From Pollutimonas bauzanensis (GTDB lineage Bacteria; Pseudomonadota; Gammaproteobacteria; Burkholderiales; Burkholderiaceae_B): 64,000 bases of DNA. This document shows positions 42,292-51,297 of the stretch, one piece after another. The position numbers and the translations under genes were made by a program. Position 1 is the stretch's first letter, and each line of letters opens with the position of its first letter. A model generated the notes under the pieces. The model was given only the letters and a program-made list of their open reading frames with translations, was not told where the DNA came from and did no database searches. Location: assembly GCF_900129885.1 (NCBI RefSeq), contig NZ_FQXE01000005.1, positions 83,794 to 147,793 of the forward strand, given 5' to 3'.

Positions 42292-43047
42292 ATGGAGTTT
42301 TACTTGTCGCCATCCACGCTTACACCCGCCACCGTTCGCCCGACGGGGCGCTCGACCACCGAATTGCGGCCGCTGTCCATCGAGGTCGGCTATACGCGCC
42401 ATGCCGAAGGCTCGGTGCTGATCAAGGCGGGCGATACGCATGTGCTGTGCAATGCCAGCGTGCTGGAAAAAGTGCCGCCGTTCCTGAAAGGCAAGGGCCA
42501 GGGCTGGGTCACCGCGGAATATGGCATGCTGCCGCGCTCCACGCATACCCGCTCGGACCGCGAAGCGGCGCGCGGCAAGCAAAGCGGGCGCACGCAGGAA
42601 ATCCAGCGCCTGATCGGCCGCAGCCTGCGGGCCGTGTTCGACTTGACGGCTTTGGGCGAACGCACGCTGCAGCTGGATTGCGATGTGCTGCAGGCCGATG
42701 GCGGAACGCGCTGCGCGAGCATTACGGGGGCCTGGGTGGCGGCGGCAATCGCCACGCGCGGGCTGCTGGAACAAGGCTTGGTGGCGTCCAATCCTTTGCG
42801 CGATCATGTGGCTGCGGTGTCCGTTGGCCTGGTCGATGGCCTTGCTGTGCTGGACCTGGATTACATCGAGGATTCCGGCTGCGGCGCCGACATGAATGTC
42901 GTCATGACGGGCGCGGGGCATTTCGTGGAGGTGCAGGGGACGGCGGAAGGGCAGACTTTCGACAGGAAGGCGCTGGACGAGCTGCTGGACCTGGCGCGCG
43001 ATGGCATTGTCCAGCTCATTGCCTTTCAAAAGCAGGCGCTGGGCTGA
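42292..43047 (+). CDS. rph: Ribonuclease PH
   Basis: RNase PH trims tRNA 3' ends by phosphorolysis. Family sequence is clear: [34 protein letters not shown] with the Arg-rich phosphate site, [28 protein letters not shown], and [13 protein letters not shown]. The length of about 251 residues is close to the usual 240. ATG 42292 is used here, but a TTG at 42304 has GGAG (42294-42297) at ideal spacing and could be the true start. Confidence 0.94.
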   Translation: MEFYLSPSTLTPATVRPTGRSTTELRPLSIEVGYTRHAEGSVLIKAGDTHVLCNASVLEKVPPFLKGKGQGWVTAEYGMLPRSTHTRSDREAARGKQSGRTQEIQRLIGRSLRAVFDLTALGERTLQLDCDVLQADGGTRCASITGAWVAAAIATRGLLEQGLVASNPLRDHVAAVSVGLVDGLAVLDLDYIEDSGCGADMNVVMTGAGHFVEVQGTAEGQTFDRKALDELLDLARDGIVQLIAFQKQALG

Positions 43048-43063
43048 ATCAGGCGATGCGACA

Positions 43064-44416
43064 CTAGCCTACGAACCGCCCCACCAGCTCCGTCCCGGCT
43101 AGACCCCATACCTTTTCGATCAAGGCCTGGCTTTCCTCCTTGCTGGCCGCATTGCGGTAGGTGCCCAGGCGCAGCGCCTTGTCCTCGATTTCCGCGCGCG
43201 ACAGGGAGTTGCCCGGGTCGCCCTTGGGTTCGTCCACCCGGCCCGACAAAGTCCGGCCATCGCGGGTCTGCACGGTCACCTTGCCTATCCACCGGGCCGG
43301 GTAAGCGGCATCCACCTCCGCATCCAGCTCCATCTCGACCAGATCCCGGAAAGCGGCGATAGCCGGATCGTCGAGCGCCGCGTCGAACTCCGGCAGCCCC
43401 GCGCGGCGCTGCTGCGCGATCAGGCCCAGCACCGTCCCCATCGAGAACTTCGACTGATGCACCGTGGCCGGGTCCGTCACCGGCCCCAGCACATCGATCG
43501 CGCCCTGGTGCACGTGCGCCACCACCTTCGCAATATCGTCCAGGGCCAATCCCTGCGCCTGCACCACCTGCAGCAGCGCATCGGCTGCCGGATGCGTATG
43601 GCGGCATGAGGCATGGTATTTGAACGAGGTTTCCAACACCGTCCAGCGCGTGCCCAGCCGGTCGGTGAGCCTGGCCGGGTCGGCATCCTGCGACATGCCC
43701 GCGGCCATCCCTTGGGGGCCTTCGAGGATATGCCGCGCGCCGGTGAAGCCCTCGTGCGCCAGGTATGCGGCCGTCAGGCCGTTGGCCGCCGCCTTGGCAG
43801 TATGCAACTGCTTGGAATCGGCGGCATCGCGCAGGAATTCCCACAAGCCGGCGGCTTGCGTGCCCGCCGAGCCCAGCGCGTTGAGCATTTGCTGGTTGTC
43901 CAGATTGAGCAGGCGGCCCACGGCCACCGCCGCGGCCAGCGCGCCGGCGGTGCCTGTGGTGTGGAAAATCTTGTAGTGCGAGCGCCCCAGGAATTCGCCC
44001 ACCCGTATGCCGACCTCGTAACCCGCCACGCTGGCTGTCAGCAAGTCCCGGCCGGATCGACCCAGCGCCTGGGCCGTGGCAATGGCCGCGGGGAAGACCA
44101 CGGCCCCGGGGTGGAACACCGAGCCGTTGTGCACGTCGTCCTGCTCGACCATATGGGCCGACGCCGCATTGACCAGGGCGGCGAACAGCGGGCTGGTGCC
44201 GCGCCGCGTGACCATGTTCTCCGACGGGCCGCCGGCGGGACCCATGGTGTCGGCGAACTGCGCCATGGCCTGCACCGGGCGCGCGCTGGAACCGGCCAGT
44301 ATTGAGGCAAGGCAGTCGAGCATCAGGTCTTCCGCGCGGCGCAGCACCGCGGGCGGAATGTCTTCGTAAGCGAGCTGGGCGGCAAATTCTGCGAGTTCGG
44401 CACTGGGATGAGTCAT
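43064..44416 (-). CDS. MmgE/PrpD-family protein
   Basis: 450 residues. Family features: LMLDCLASILAGSSARP, AHMVEQDDVHNGSVFHPGAVVFPAAIA with the conserved His/Asp cluster, FHTTGTAGALAAAVAVGRLL, and FKYHASCRHTHPAADALL. Members include 2-methylcitrate dehydratase, aconitate-related isomerases and iminodisuccinate epimerase; the substrate here cannot be read. It lies 57 bases from a co-oriented acyl-CoA dehydrogenase, suggesting a shared acid-degradation unit. Confidence 0.9.
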   Translation of the reverse strand: MTHPSAELAEFAAQLAYEDIPPAVLRRAEDLMLDCLASILAGSSARPVQAMAQFADTMGPAGGPSENMVTRRGTSPLFAALVNAASAHMVEQDDVHNGSVFHPGAVVFPAAIATAQALGRSGRDLLTASVAGYEVGIRVGEFLGRSHYKIFHTTGTAGALAAAVAVGRLLNLDNQQMLNALGSAGTQAAGLWEFLRDAADSKQLHTAKAAANGLTAAYLAHEGFTGARHILEGPQGMAAGMSQDADPARLTDRLGTRWTVLETSFKYHASCRHTHPAADALLQVVQAQGLALDDIAKVVAHVHQGAIDVLGPVTDPATVHQSKFSMGTVLGLIAQQRRAGLPEFDAALDDPAIAAFRDLVEMELDAEVDAAYPARWIGKVTVQTRDGRTLSGRVDEPKGDPGNSLSRAEIEDKALRLGTYRNAASKEESQALIEKVWGLAGTELVGRFVG

Positions 44417-44473
44417 GATGGTTTCCAGCCAGGAGTTCGATGGGGTAAGTATAGGGCTACAAGGTGGCCAGGT

Positions 44474-45634
44474 TCAGAATGAGCGGGGCAGGCCCAGCAC
44501 ATGTTCGGCGACGTAGGAAAGAATCAGGTTGGTGGAGATGGGCGCGACCTGGTACAGGCGGGTCTCGCGGAATTTGCGCTCGATATCGTATTCGTTGGCA
44601 AAGCCGAAGCCGCCATGGAACTGCAGGCAGGCGTTGGCGGCTTCCCACGACGCGTCGGCCGCCAGCAGCTTGGCCATATTGGCCTGGGCGCCGCAGGGCT
44701 GATGGGCGTCGTACAGCCGGCAGGCCTCGTAGCGCATCAGGCTTGCGGCTTCGACATTGATATGCGCGCGGGCGATGGGAAACTGCACGCCCTGGTTTTG
44801 CCCGATAGGGCGGTTGAAGACGATGCGTTCCTTTACATAGGCCGAAACCTTGTCGATGAACCAGTGGCCGTCGCCTATGCATTCGGCGGCGATCAGCGTG
44901 CGCTCGGCGTTCAGGCCATCCAGGATATACTTGAAACCCTTGCCTTCTTCGCCGATGAGGTTTTCGGCGGGGATTTCCAGGTTGTCGAAAAACAGCTCAT
45001 TGGTTTCATGGTTGACCATGTTCAGTATGGGGCGCACTTCCATGCCCTTGCCTATGGCCTGATGCAGGTCGACGATAAAAATCGACATGCCTTCGGATTT
45101 CTTCTTGACCTCCTCCAGGGGCGTGGTGCGGGCCAGCAGAATCATCAGGTCGGAATGCTGGATGCGCGATATCCATACCTTTTGCCCATTGATGACGTAG
45201 CGGTCGCCGCGCTTGACCGCCGTGGTCTTGATCTTGGTGGTATCGGTGCCTGTCGTGGGTTCGGTCACGCCCATGGACTGCAGGCGCAGTTCGCCGCTGG
45301 CGATGCGCGGCAGGTAGCGCTGCTTCTGCTCGGCGGAGCCGTGGCGCAGCAGGGTGCCCATGTTGTACATTTGGCCGTGGCATACGCCTGAATTGCCGCC
45401 GCTGCGGTTGATTTCCTCCATGATGACCGACGCTTCGGTCAGGCTCAGGCCGGAACCGCCGTATTCGTCGGGTATCAGGGCGGCCAGCCAGCCGGCCTCG
45501 GTCAAGGTATTGACGAATTCTTCGGGATAGCCGCGTTCGTTGTCGATCTTGCGGAAGTATTCAGGCGGGAACTGCGAACAGAGATCGCGGATGGCGTCGC
45601 GGATTTCCTGGAATGGCTGGGGGGATTGCTGCAT
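44474..45634 (-). CDS. Acyl-CoA dehydrogenase
   Basis: 386 residues from ATG 45634; longer frames upstream run into the divergent LysR gene and are not used. The FAD-binding and active-site motifs are present: MGVTEPTTGTDTTKIKT (about 127-143), the dimer region, and the C-terminal CLQFHGGFGFANEYDIERKFRETR. It oxidises an acyl-CoA thioester to the enoyl form, passing electrons to ETF. Neighbouring MmgE/PrpD and LysR genes suggest degradation of an unidentified acid. Confidence 0.92.
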   Translation of the reverse strand: MQQSPQPFQEIRDAIRDLCSQFPPEYFRKIDNERGYPEEFVNTLTEAGWLAALIPDEYGGSGLSLTEASVIMEEINRSGGNSGVCHGQMYNMGTLLRHGSAEQKQRYLPRIASGELRLQSMGVTEPTTGTDTTKIKTTAVKRGDRYVINGQKVWISRIQHSDLMILLARTTPLEEVKKKSEGMSIFIVDLHQAIGKGMEVRPILNMVNHETNELFFDNLEIPAENLIGEEGKGFKYILDGLNAERTLIAAECIGDGHWFIDKVSAYVKERIVFNRPIGQNQGVQFPIARAHINVEAASLMRYEACRLYDAHQPCGAQANMAKLLAADASWEAANACLQFHGGFGFANEYDIERKFRETRLYQVAPISTNLILSYVAEHVLGLPRSF

Positions 45635-45751
45635 GGTGTATGGGCGTCCGGTTTCATTACAATGCCTGCTACTTTGCCTTAATGCGGACCGCTTGCCAAT
45701 TATTGCTTGCTTAAGCGGGGGTTTGCCAATTTTGAAGAGAAATATCCATAC

Positions 45752-46666
45752 ATGGCGATGCACTTTGATTTGACCGACATGCAGTTGATGGTCAACGTTG
45801 CCGGCGCCCACAGCATGACCAAGGGAGCCGAGCGTTCTTTCCTGTCGCTGCCGGCCGCCAGCAACCGCGTCAAGAATCTCGAGAAACACTTGGGGACGGC
45901 GCTTTTCTATCGCAACAGCCAGGGCGTGACGCTGACGCCCTCGGGCGAGGCCTTTGTGCGCCATGCCCGCGTGGTGCTGCGCCAGCTGGAACACCTGCGC
46001 GGCGATATTCAAGAATATGCCAGCGGCGTCAAAGGCAGGGTGAGGGTATACGCCAATACGACGGCCATGAATGAATTCATGCCGGCCATATTGGCCAATT
46101 ACCTGGCCGGGCATCCCGATGTGAACGTCGAATTGCGCGAGCGCCTCAGCTACCTGGTCGTCAAGGCGGTCGCCGATGGCACGGCCGATATCGGCATTAC
46201 CGCGCAGGCCGGCGGCGGCGAGAGTATCGAGTTCCTGCCTTACAGGACCGACCGCCTGGTGCTGGTGACGCACCAGGATCATGTGCTGGCGCAGCAGTCC
46301 GCCGTGGACTTCGACCAGACCCTGGGCTACGACTACGTGGGCTTGTCCGAGGCCAGCGCCATCCATGCCTTCTTGCTGCAGGCGGCCGACGATCTGGGCC
46401 GGGTGTTGCGCTTTCGCGTCGAGATCGGCAATTTCGAAGCCGCCTGCCGCATGATCGCCGCGCAGGTGGGAATCGGCGTGATCCCCGAATCCGCCGCTCG
46501 CCGCTATGTGAAAGATCTACCCCTGAAAATTATTTCCCTCAACGACGAGTGGGCTTTGCGGCGCCTGCACATTTGCGTCAGGCAGTTCGACCGGCTTCCC
46601 GTATTTGCCAAGGAGCTGGTTTCTTTACTGGTCAAAGATGGTTCGAAGGAGCATGGCGATGTCTAA
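45752..46666 (+). CDS. LysR-family transcriptional regulator
   Basis: 304 residues with an N-terminal helix-turn-helix (AERSFLSLPAASNRVKNLEKHLGTALFYRNSQGVTLTPSGEAF) and a periplasmic-binding-like effector domain. Start ATG 45752 is preferred over an upstream in-frame ATG at 45707. It is divergent from the acyl-CoA dehydrogenase gene with about 117 bases between starts, the classic arrangement of a LysR activator and its target operon. Its 3' end overlaps rdgB by 8 bases. Confidence 0.9.
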   Translation: MAMHFDLTDMQLMVNVAGAHSMTKGAERSFLSLPAASNRVKNLEKHLGTALFYRNSQGVTLTPSGEAFVRHARVVLRQLEHLRGDIQEYASGVKGRVRVYANTTAMNEFMPAILANYLAGHPDVNVELRERLSYLVVKAVADGTADIGITAQAGGGESIEFLPYRTDRLVLVTHQDHVLAQQSAVDFDQTLGYDYVGLSEASAIHAFLLQAADDLGRVLRFRVEIGNFEAACRMIAAQVGIGVIPESAARRYVKDLPLKIISLNDEWALRRLHICVRQFDRLPVFAKELVSLLVKDGSKEHGDV

Positions 46667-47276
46667 AGTGGTTCTGGCCTCCAACAATGCGGGCAAGCTG
46701 AAGGAGTTTTCGGCCATCCTGGCGCAGGCGGACATTGCCATGGTTGCGCAGGGCGAACTGGGCGTGCCCGAGGCGCAGGAGCCATTCGCCACTTTTGTCG
46801 AAAACGCGCTGCTCAAGGCGCGGCATGCGAGCCGGATCACCGGGCTGCCCGCGCTGGCCGACGATTCGGGCTTATGCGTGGCGGCACTCGACGGCGCCCC
46901 GGGGGTGTATTCGGCGCGTTTCGCCCTGCTGGCCGGCGGCGAGAAATCCGATGCCGCCAATAACCGCCATCTGCTGCGGCAGCTTGCCGCCAGCCAGGAT
47001 CGATCCGCCTGCTATGTCGCCGTGCTGGTGTATCTGCGCTCGGCCGACGACCCCATGCCCATCATCGCGCAGGGCCTGTGGCAGGGCGAAATCATAGACG
47101 TCCCGCGCGGATCCAACGGGTTCGGCTATGATCCGCATTTTTATGTGCCGGCCCTGGGTAAAACCGTGGCCGAGCTCGACCCGGCCATAAAGAATCGCTG
47201 CAGCCATCGCGCCCAGGCCTTGAAAACGCTGCTGCACGCCTTGCGCCGGCAGACTGCGGCCATAGCCCCGAATTAA
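46659..47276 (+). CDS. rdgB: RdgB/HAM1 non-canonical purine NTP pyrophosphatase
   Basis: A 205-residue enzyme that removes dITP, dXTP and ITP from the nucleotide pool. Start at ATG 46659, 7 bases after AAGGAG. Motifs: VVLASNNAGKLKEF at the N-terminus, ETFxENAL-like FATFVENALLKARHAS, ALADDSGLCVAALDGAPGVYSAR with the catalytic Asp, and RGSNGFGYDPHFYVP. The stop codon lies inside an 18-bp tandem duplication. Confidence 0.94.
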   Translation: MSKVVLASNNAGKLKEFSAILAQADIAMVAQGELGVPEAQEPFATFVENALLKARHASRITGLPALADDSGLCVAALDGAPGVYSARFALLAGGEKSDAANNRHLLRQLAASQDRSACYVAVLVYLRSADDPMPIIAQGLWQGEIIDVPRGSNGFGYDPHFYVPALGKTVAELDPAIKNRCSHRAQALKTLLHALRRQTAAIAPN

Positions 47277-47294
47277 GCCATAGCCCCGAATCAA
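47259..47294 (+). repeat. 18-bp tandem duplication at the end of rdgB
   Basis: GCCATAGCCCCGAATTAA (47259-47276) is followed at once by the same sequence with one change (47277-47294). The first copy carries the rdgB stop codon, the second lies just past it. Confidence 0.8.
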
Positions 47295-47309
47295 TTTACC
47301 GAGACCCAG

Positions 47310-48536
47310 GTGCATCCTACCTTCTCCATCGTGCCCGAAGCAAAGACCAGAAAACCCGGCGTCATCCCGCGCGTGGGCAGCAAGTCCGTGCTTACCAGCC
47401 TGCCGCCGCTGTCGCTGTATGTCCATGTGCCATGGTGCGTACGTAAATGCCCTTATTGCGACTTCAATTCCCACGAGCTCAAGAATGAAATACCCGAGCA
47501 GGAGTACCTGGCGGCCTTGCAGGCCGATCTCGAACAGGCGCTTCCTTTGGTATGGGGGCGCCAGGTGGTATCCATCTTCATAGGCGGGGGCACTCCCAGC
47601 CTGCTTTCGGCCCGGGCCATGGACGCCATGCTGGCGATGTTTCGCGCCTGTCTGAATGTCCTGCCCGATGCTGAAGTCACCATGGAGGCCAACCCCGGCA
47701 CGGTAGAGGCGGCGCGCTTCGCCGATTACGCCGCCAGCGGCGTGAACCGCATTTCGCTGGGTGTGCAAAGCTTCGATGACCAGGCACTCAAAGCCCTGGG
47801 GCGCATCCACGACGGGCGCCAGGCCTGTGACGCGATCGAGATCGCGCAACGCTCGGTGGCGCGCGTCAATCTCGATCTGATGTATGCCTTGCCCGGGCAA
47901 TCCATAGACGCCTGCGCCGAGGACCTGCGCCAGGCTATGTCGTTCCAGACCGGCCACTTGTCCCTGTACCACCTGACGCTGGAACCCAATACCGTCTTCG
48001 CCAAATATCCTCCGGCGGTGCCGGACGATGACACCAGCGCCGCCATGCAGGACCTCATTACGCAAGCCACCGGCGCCGGCGGCTGGGAACAGTACGAAGT
48101 CTCGGCCTATGCCCGGGCCGGGCAGCGCTGCCTGCACAACCTGAATTATTGGGAGTTCGGCGATTACCTGGGCATAGGCCCGGGCGCCCACGGGAAGCTG
48201 TCCTTCCACGACAAGATCATGCGGCAGGCCAAATTGAAGCATCCCGCGTCCTGGATGGAAAAGGCCGTGCGCCGCGACGGCAGCCATGTTGCCGAAGAGC
48301 GCGTCATCGCGCCCGAAGAACTGGGTTTTGAATTCATGCTCAATGCGCTGCGCCTGAAAGCCGGCGTTGCGGCGGGCAGTTTCCCCGAGCGCACGGGCCT
48401 GTCCGTGCTGGCCATTACGCCTGCCGTCAAGCGGGCGGTGGCCAGGGGCCTGCTCGACCCTTATCCCTCGCGCTTCCAGGCGACCGACTTGGGCTGGCGT
48501 TTTTTGAATGACTTGCAAGCGGAATTCCTGGAATAG
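47310..48536 (+). CDS. hemW: HemW, radical-SAM heme chaperone
   Basis: 408 residues in the coproporphyrinogen III oxidase-like family. The [4Fe-4S] motif reads CVRKCPYC (CxxxCxxC), but the extra Cys pattern of true HemN is not seen, so it fits HemW, which binds and delivers heme. Further markers: IFIGGGTPSLL, ANPGT, RISLGVQSF, and GIGPGAHGKLS. The GTG at 47310 is used as start; GTG codons at 47331 and 47388 are alternatives, the last giving the typical TSLPPLSLYVHVPWC beginning. Confidence 0.92.
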   Translation: MHPTFSIVPEAKTRKPGVIPRVGSKSVLTSLPPLSLYVHVPWCVRKCPYCDFNSHELKNEIPEQEYLAALQADLEQALPLVWGRQVVSIFIGGGTPSLLSARAMDAMLAMFRACLNVLPDAEVTMEANPGTVEAARFADYAASGVNRISLGVQSFDDQALKALGRIHDGRQACDAIEIAQRSVARVNLDLMYALPGQSIDACAEDLRQAMSFQTGHLSLYHLTLEPNTVFAKYPPAVPDDDTSAAMQDLITQATGAGGWEQYEVSAYARAGQRCLHNLNYWEFGDYLGIGPGAHGKLSFHDKIMRQAKLKHPASWMEKAVRRDGSHVAEERVIAPEELGFEFMLNALRLKAGVAAGSFPERTGLSVLAITPAVKRAVARGLLDPYPSRFQATDLGWRFLNDLQAEFLE

Positions 48537-48567
48537 CCGGCCGCGCCCGGATTCTTGCACTACAATC

Positions 48568-48584
48568 TGCACCAATAAGGGGCA
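48568..48584 (+). promoter_or_regulatory. NtrC-binding site 1 (glnA)
   Basis: TGCACCAATAAGGGGCA matches the NtrC dyad TGCACC-N5-GGTGCA at 11 of 12 positions. It lies about 85 bases before the sigma-54 promoter, an enhancer position. Confidence 0.75.
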
Positions 48585-48587
48585 ATC

Positions 48588-48604
48588 CGCCCCATTATGG
48601 TGAT
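48588..48604 (+). promoter_or_regulatory. NtrC-binding site 2 (glnA)
   Basis: CGCCCCATTATGGTGAT matches 8 of 12 dyad positions and starts exactly 20 bases after site 1, two helical turns, so two dimers would sit on the same face. Confidence 0.55.
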
Positions 48605-48652
48605 ATCTCGCGGCTCCGCCTCGGCCTGTGCGCTGTTATGGCCCTTAAAACC

Positions 48653-48667
48653 TGGCACGTGCTTTGC
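48653..48667 (+). promoter_or_regulatory. Sigma-54 promoter of glnA
   Basis: TGGCACGTGCTTTGC holds the invariant GG (-24) and GC (-12) with correct spacing, essentially the consensus TGGCACG-N4-TTGC. It lies 55 bases before the glnA start. Confidence 0.88.
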
Positions 48668-48721
48668 GTATAGCTGTATGTCCCATCATTATTTTTCGAA
48701 TCCATTGGTTCAGGAGCCTCT

Positions 48722-50134
48722 ATGTCCAGCCCGGAAGAAGTTGTAAAGTTAATTGCAGACCGTGAAGTTGCCTTTGTGGATTTCCGCTTTACCGACACGC
48801 TTGGTAAAGAGCATCACCTGACTGTTCCAGGCCACCTCGTGGATGAGGAAAAACTGGAAACAGGCGTCGCCTTCGATGGCTCGTCCATCGCCGGCTGGAA
48901 GGGCATCGAAGCTTCCGACATGGTGCTGATCCCCGATTCCAGCACTGCGCATCTGGACCCCTTCCGCGAAGAGACCACCCTGATCCTGACCTGCGACGTG
49001 GTCGAGCCATCCGACCTCAAAGGCTACGACCGCGACCCCCGTTCGCTGGCCAAGCGCGCCGAAGCCTACCTGAAGTCCAGCGGCCTGGGCGATACGGCCT
49101 ATTTTGGCCCTGAGCCCGAATTTTTCGTATTCGACGGCATCACCTGGAACGACGATATGTCGGGCTGCTTCGTCAAGATCAAATCCGACGAAGCCCCCTG
49201 GTCGCGCGGCCTGGACATGGACGGCGGCAATCAAGGCCACCGCCCCGGCGTGAAAGGCGGCTATGTGCCTGTGCCCCCCGTCGACGGCTTCCAGGACATG
49301 CGTTCGGAAATGTGCCTGCTGCTGGAACAGCAAGGCGTGCCGGTCGAAGTGCACCACCACGAAGTCGCGGGCCAGGGCCAGCTGGAAATCGGCACCAAGT
49401 TCAGCACATTGGTCCAGCGCGCCGACTGGAACCAGATCCTGAAATACACGGTCCACAATGTCGCGCATGTGTACGGCAAGACGGCGACTTTCATGCCCAA
49501 GCCCATCGTGGGCGACAATGGCTCGGGCATGCATGTGCACCAGTCCATCTGGAAAGACGGCCAGAACCTGTTCGCGGGCAATGGCTACGCGGGCCTGTCC
49601 GAATTCGCGCTGTACTACATAGGCGGCATCATCAAGCACGCCAAGGCGCTCAACGCCATCACCAATCCCGGCACCAATTCGTACAAGCGCCTGGTCCCGC
49701 ATTTCGAAGCGCCGGTCAAGCTCGCCTATTCGGCGCGCAACCGCTCGGCCTCGATCCGCATTCCTTACGTCGGCAGCCCCAAGGGCCGCCGCGTCGAAGC
49801 GCGTTTCCCGGATCCGCTGGCCAACCCTTACCTGGCATTTTCGGCCCTGATGATGGCCGGCCTGGACGGCGTGCAGAACAAGATTCATCCGGGAGATCCC
49901 GCCGACAAGAATCTGTACGATCTGCCGCCCGAAGAAGACGCCAAGATCCCGACCGTTTGCGCGTCGCTCGAAGAGGCCGTCGCCGCGCTGGACCAGGATA
50001 GGGAATTCCTGACCCGCGGCGGTGTGTTCAGCAACGATATGCTGGATGCCTATATCGAACTGAAAATGGCCGAAATCACGCGCCTGCGCATGACTTCCCA
50101 TCCGGTCGAGTTCGATATGTACTACAGCCTCTAG
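48722..50134 (+). CDS. glnA: Glutamine synthetase, type I
   Basis: A 470-residue GSI-beta enzyme making glutamine from glutamate, ammonia and ATP. Motifs: FDGSSIAGW at the N-terminus, [24 protein letters not shown], and [12 protein letters not shown]. The adenylylation loop NLYDLPP has Tyr399, corresponding to the regulated Tyr397 of enterobacteria, so activity is probably tuned by GlnE. The upstream sigma-54/NtrC promoter and downstream ntrB-ntrC give a standard nitrogen-control operon. Confidence 0.97.
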   Translation: MSSPEEVVKLIADREVAFVDFRFTDTLGKEHHLTVPGHLVDEEKLETGVAFDGSSIAGWKGIEASDMVLIPDSSTAHLDPFREETTLILTCDVVEPSDLKGYDRDPRSLAKRAEAYLKSSGLGDTAYFGPEPEFFVFDGITWNDDMSGCFVKIKSDEAPWSRGLDMDGGNQGHRPGVKGGYVPVPPVDGFQDMRSEMCLLLEQQGVPVEVHHHEVAGQGQLEIGTKFSTLVQRADWNQILKYTVHNVAHVYGKTATFMPKPIVGDNGSGMHVHQSIWKDGQNLFAGNGYAGLSEFALYYIGGIIKHAKALNAITNPGTNSYKRLVPHFEAPVKLAYSARNRSASIRIPYVGSPKGRRVEARFPDPLANPYLAFSALMMAGLDGVQNKIHPGDPADKNLYDLPPEEDAKIPTVCASLEEAVAALDQDREFLTRGGVFSNDMLDAYIELKMAEITRLRMTSHPVEFDMYYSL

Positions 50135-50251
50135 ACAGCATTGCCCGCGAGGCGCCGTCCTGCCGGCGGCGCTTCAGGGGCGGGTTAGCGCAGCGCAACC
50201 CGGCGATGCATTGACGGCATTAATCCGACCTTCGGGTTGTAAAGGCGGATC

Positions 50252-51295
50252 ATGGACGTAGCTAGTTACGACTTATTATCGACGGCCGTCTTGCTGCTGG
50301 GCGGCGACGGTTCGATCGAGCACGCCAACACGGCGGCAGAGGAATTGTTCGGTATATCGCGCAGGCAGCTGGTCGGCCTGGCGGCGCATCACCTGTTCGG
50401 CGCCGACGCGACATTGCAGGCGCGGTTTCCCGACGCGATAGCCGGCAAGTTCGGGATTTTGCGGCAGGATCTCGTGGTCGATCGTTCGGGCATCGCCGTG
50501 CCGGTCAGCCTGGCCATCGTGCCCCTGCACAAACAGCCTTGGGCGGCCCTGCTGGAAGTCCGCGTCATCGAGCACCATATCCTGATCGATCGGCATCAGC
50601 AGTTGAGCAAGGAGCTCGCCGCCCAGCGCGAGTCCCTGCGCAACCTGGCGCATGAGGTCAAGAACCCCTTGGGCGGCATACGCGGCGCCGCGCAATTGCT
50701 GGAGGCGGAGCTGGATTCGGACGCGCTGCATGAGTACACGCAGGTCATTATTGCCGAAGCGGACCGCCTGGCGGGCCTGGTCGATCGATTGATAGCGCCC
50801 CAGGGCGAAACCCTGCAAAAGGCGCGGTTCAATATTCACGAGATTTGCGAACGCGTCTATACCCTGGTTCGCGCCGAGTTCGGGCAAATCGACGTGCTGC
50901 GCGATTACGATGCGTCCGTGCCCGACCTGTACGGCGATTTTTCCAGGCTGTTGCAGGCCTACCTGAATATGGCGCGCAATGCCGCGCAGGCCTTGACCGA
51001 GGGCGCGCTGACCCAGACGCCGCGGCTTACGCTGCGCACCCGCATCGGCCGCCAGCTGTTGCTGGCGGCTCACCAGGCGAAGCTGGGCATTGTGGTTTCG
51101 GTCATCGATAACGGGCCGGGGATACCGACGGCCTTGCACGACAAGGTATTCCATCCGCTCGTGACGGGGCGGGCCAATGGCACCGGGCTGGGCCTGAGCC
51201 TGGCCCAGGAGTTCGTGCAACAACATGGCGGCATTATCGAATTCGATTCGCGCCAAGGTCATACCGAATTCCGGATGATCCTGCCTTTGGAGTAA
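50252..51295 (+). CDS. glnL: NtrB nitrogen sensor histidine kinase
   Basis: 347 residues, soluble. PAS domain at about 5-110, the phosphorylated His134 in NLAHEVKNPLGG, and an ATP-binding domain with DNGPGIP and GTGLGLSLAQEFV at the end. It phosphorylates NtrC when nitrogen is short and is reversed by PII protein. It ends 2 bases before ntrC and follows glnA by about 117 bases. Confidence 0.96.
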   Translation: MDVASYDLLSTAVLLLGGDGSIEHANTAAEELFGISRRQLVGLAAHHLFGADATLQARFPDAIAGKFGILRQDLVVDRSGIAVPVSLAIVPLHKQPWAALLEVRVIEHHILIDRHQQLSKELAAQRESLRNLAHEVKNPLGGIRGAAQLLEAELDSDALHEYTQVIIAEADRLAGLVDRLIAPQGETLQKARFNIHEICERVYTLVRAEFGQIDVLRDYDASVPDLYGDFSRLLQAYLNMARNAAQALTEGALTQTPRLTLRTRIGRQLLLAAHQAKLGIVVSVIDNGPGIPTALHDKVFHPLVTGRANGTGLGLSLAQEFVQQHGGIIEFDSRQGHTEFRMILPLE

Positions 51296-51297
51296 AT

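Noticed and set aside
44474..46366. A 630-residue version of the acyl-CoA dehydrogenase
   Set aside because: The first 240 codons lie opposite the LysR gene; the family start is at 45634.
46872..48575. A 567-residue minus-strand frame across rdgB and hemW
   Set aside because: It covers two real genes on the opposite strand and has no domain features.
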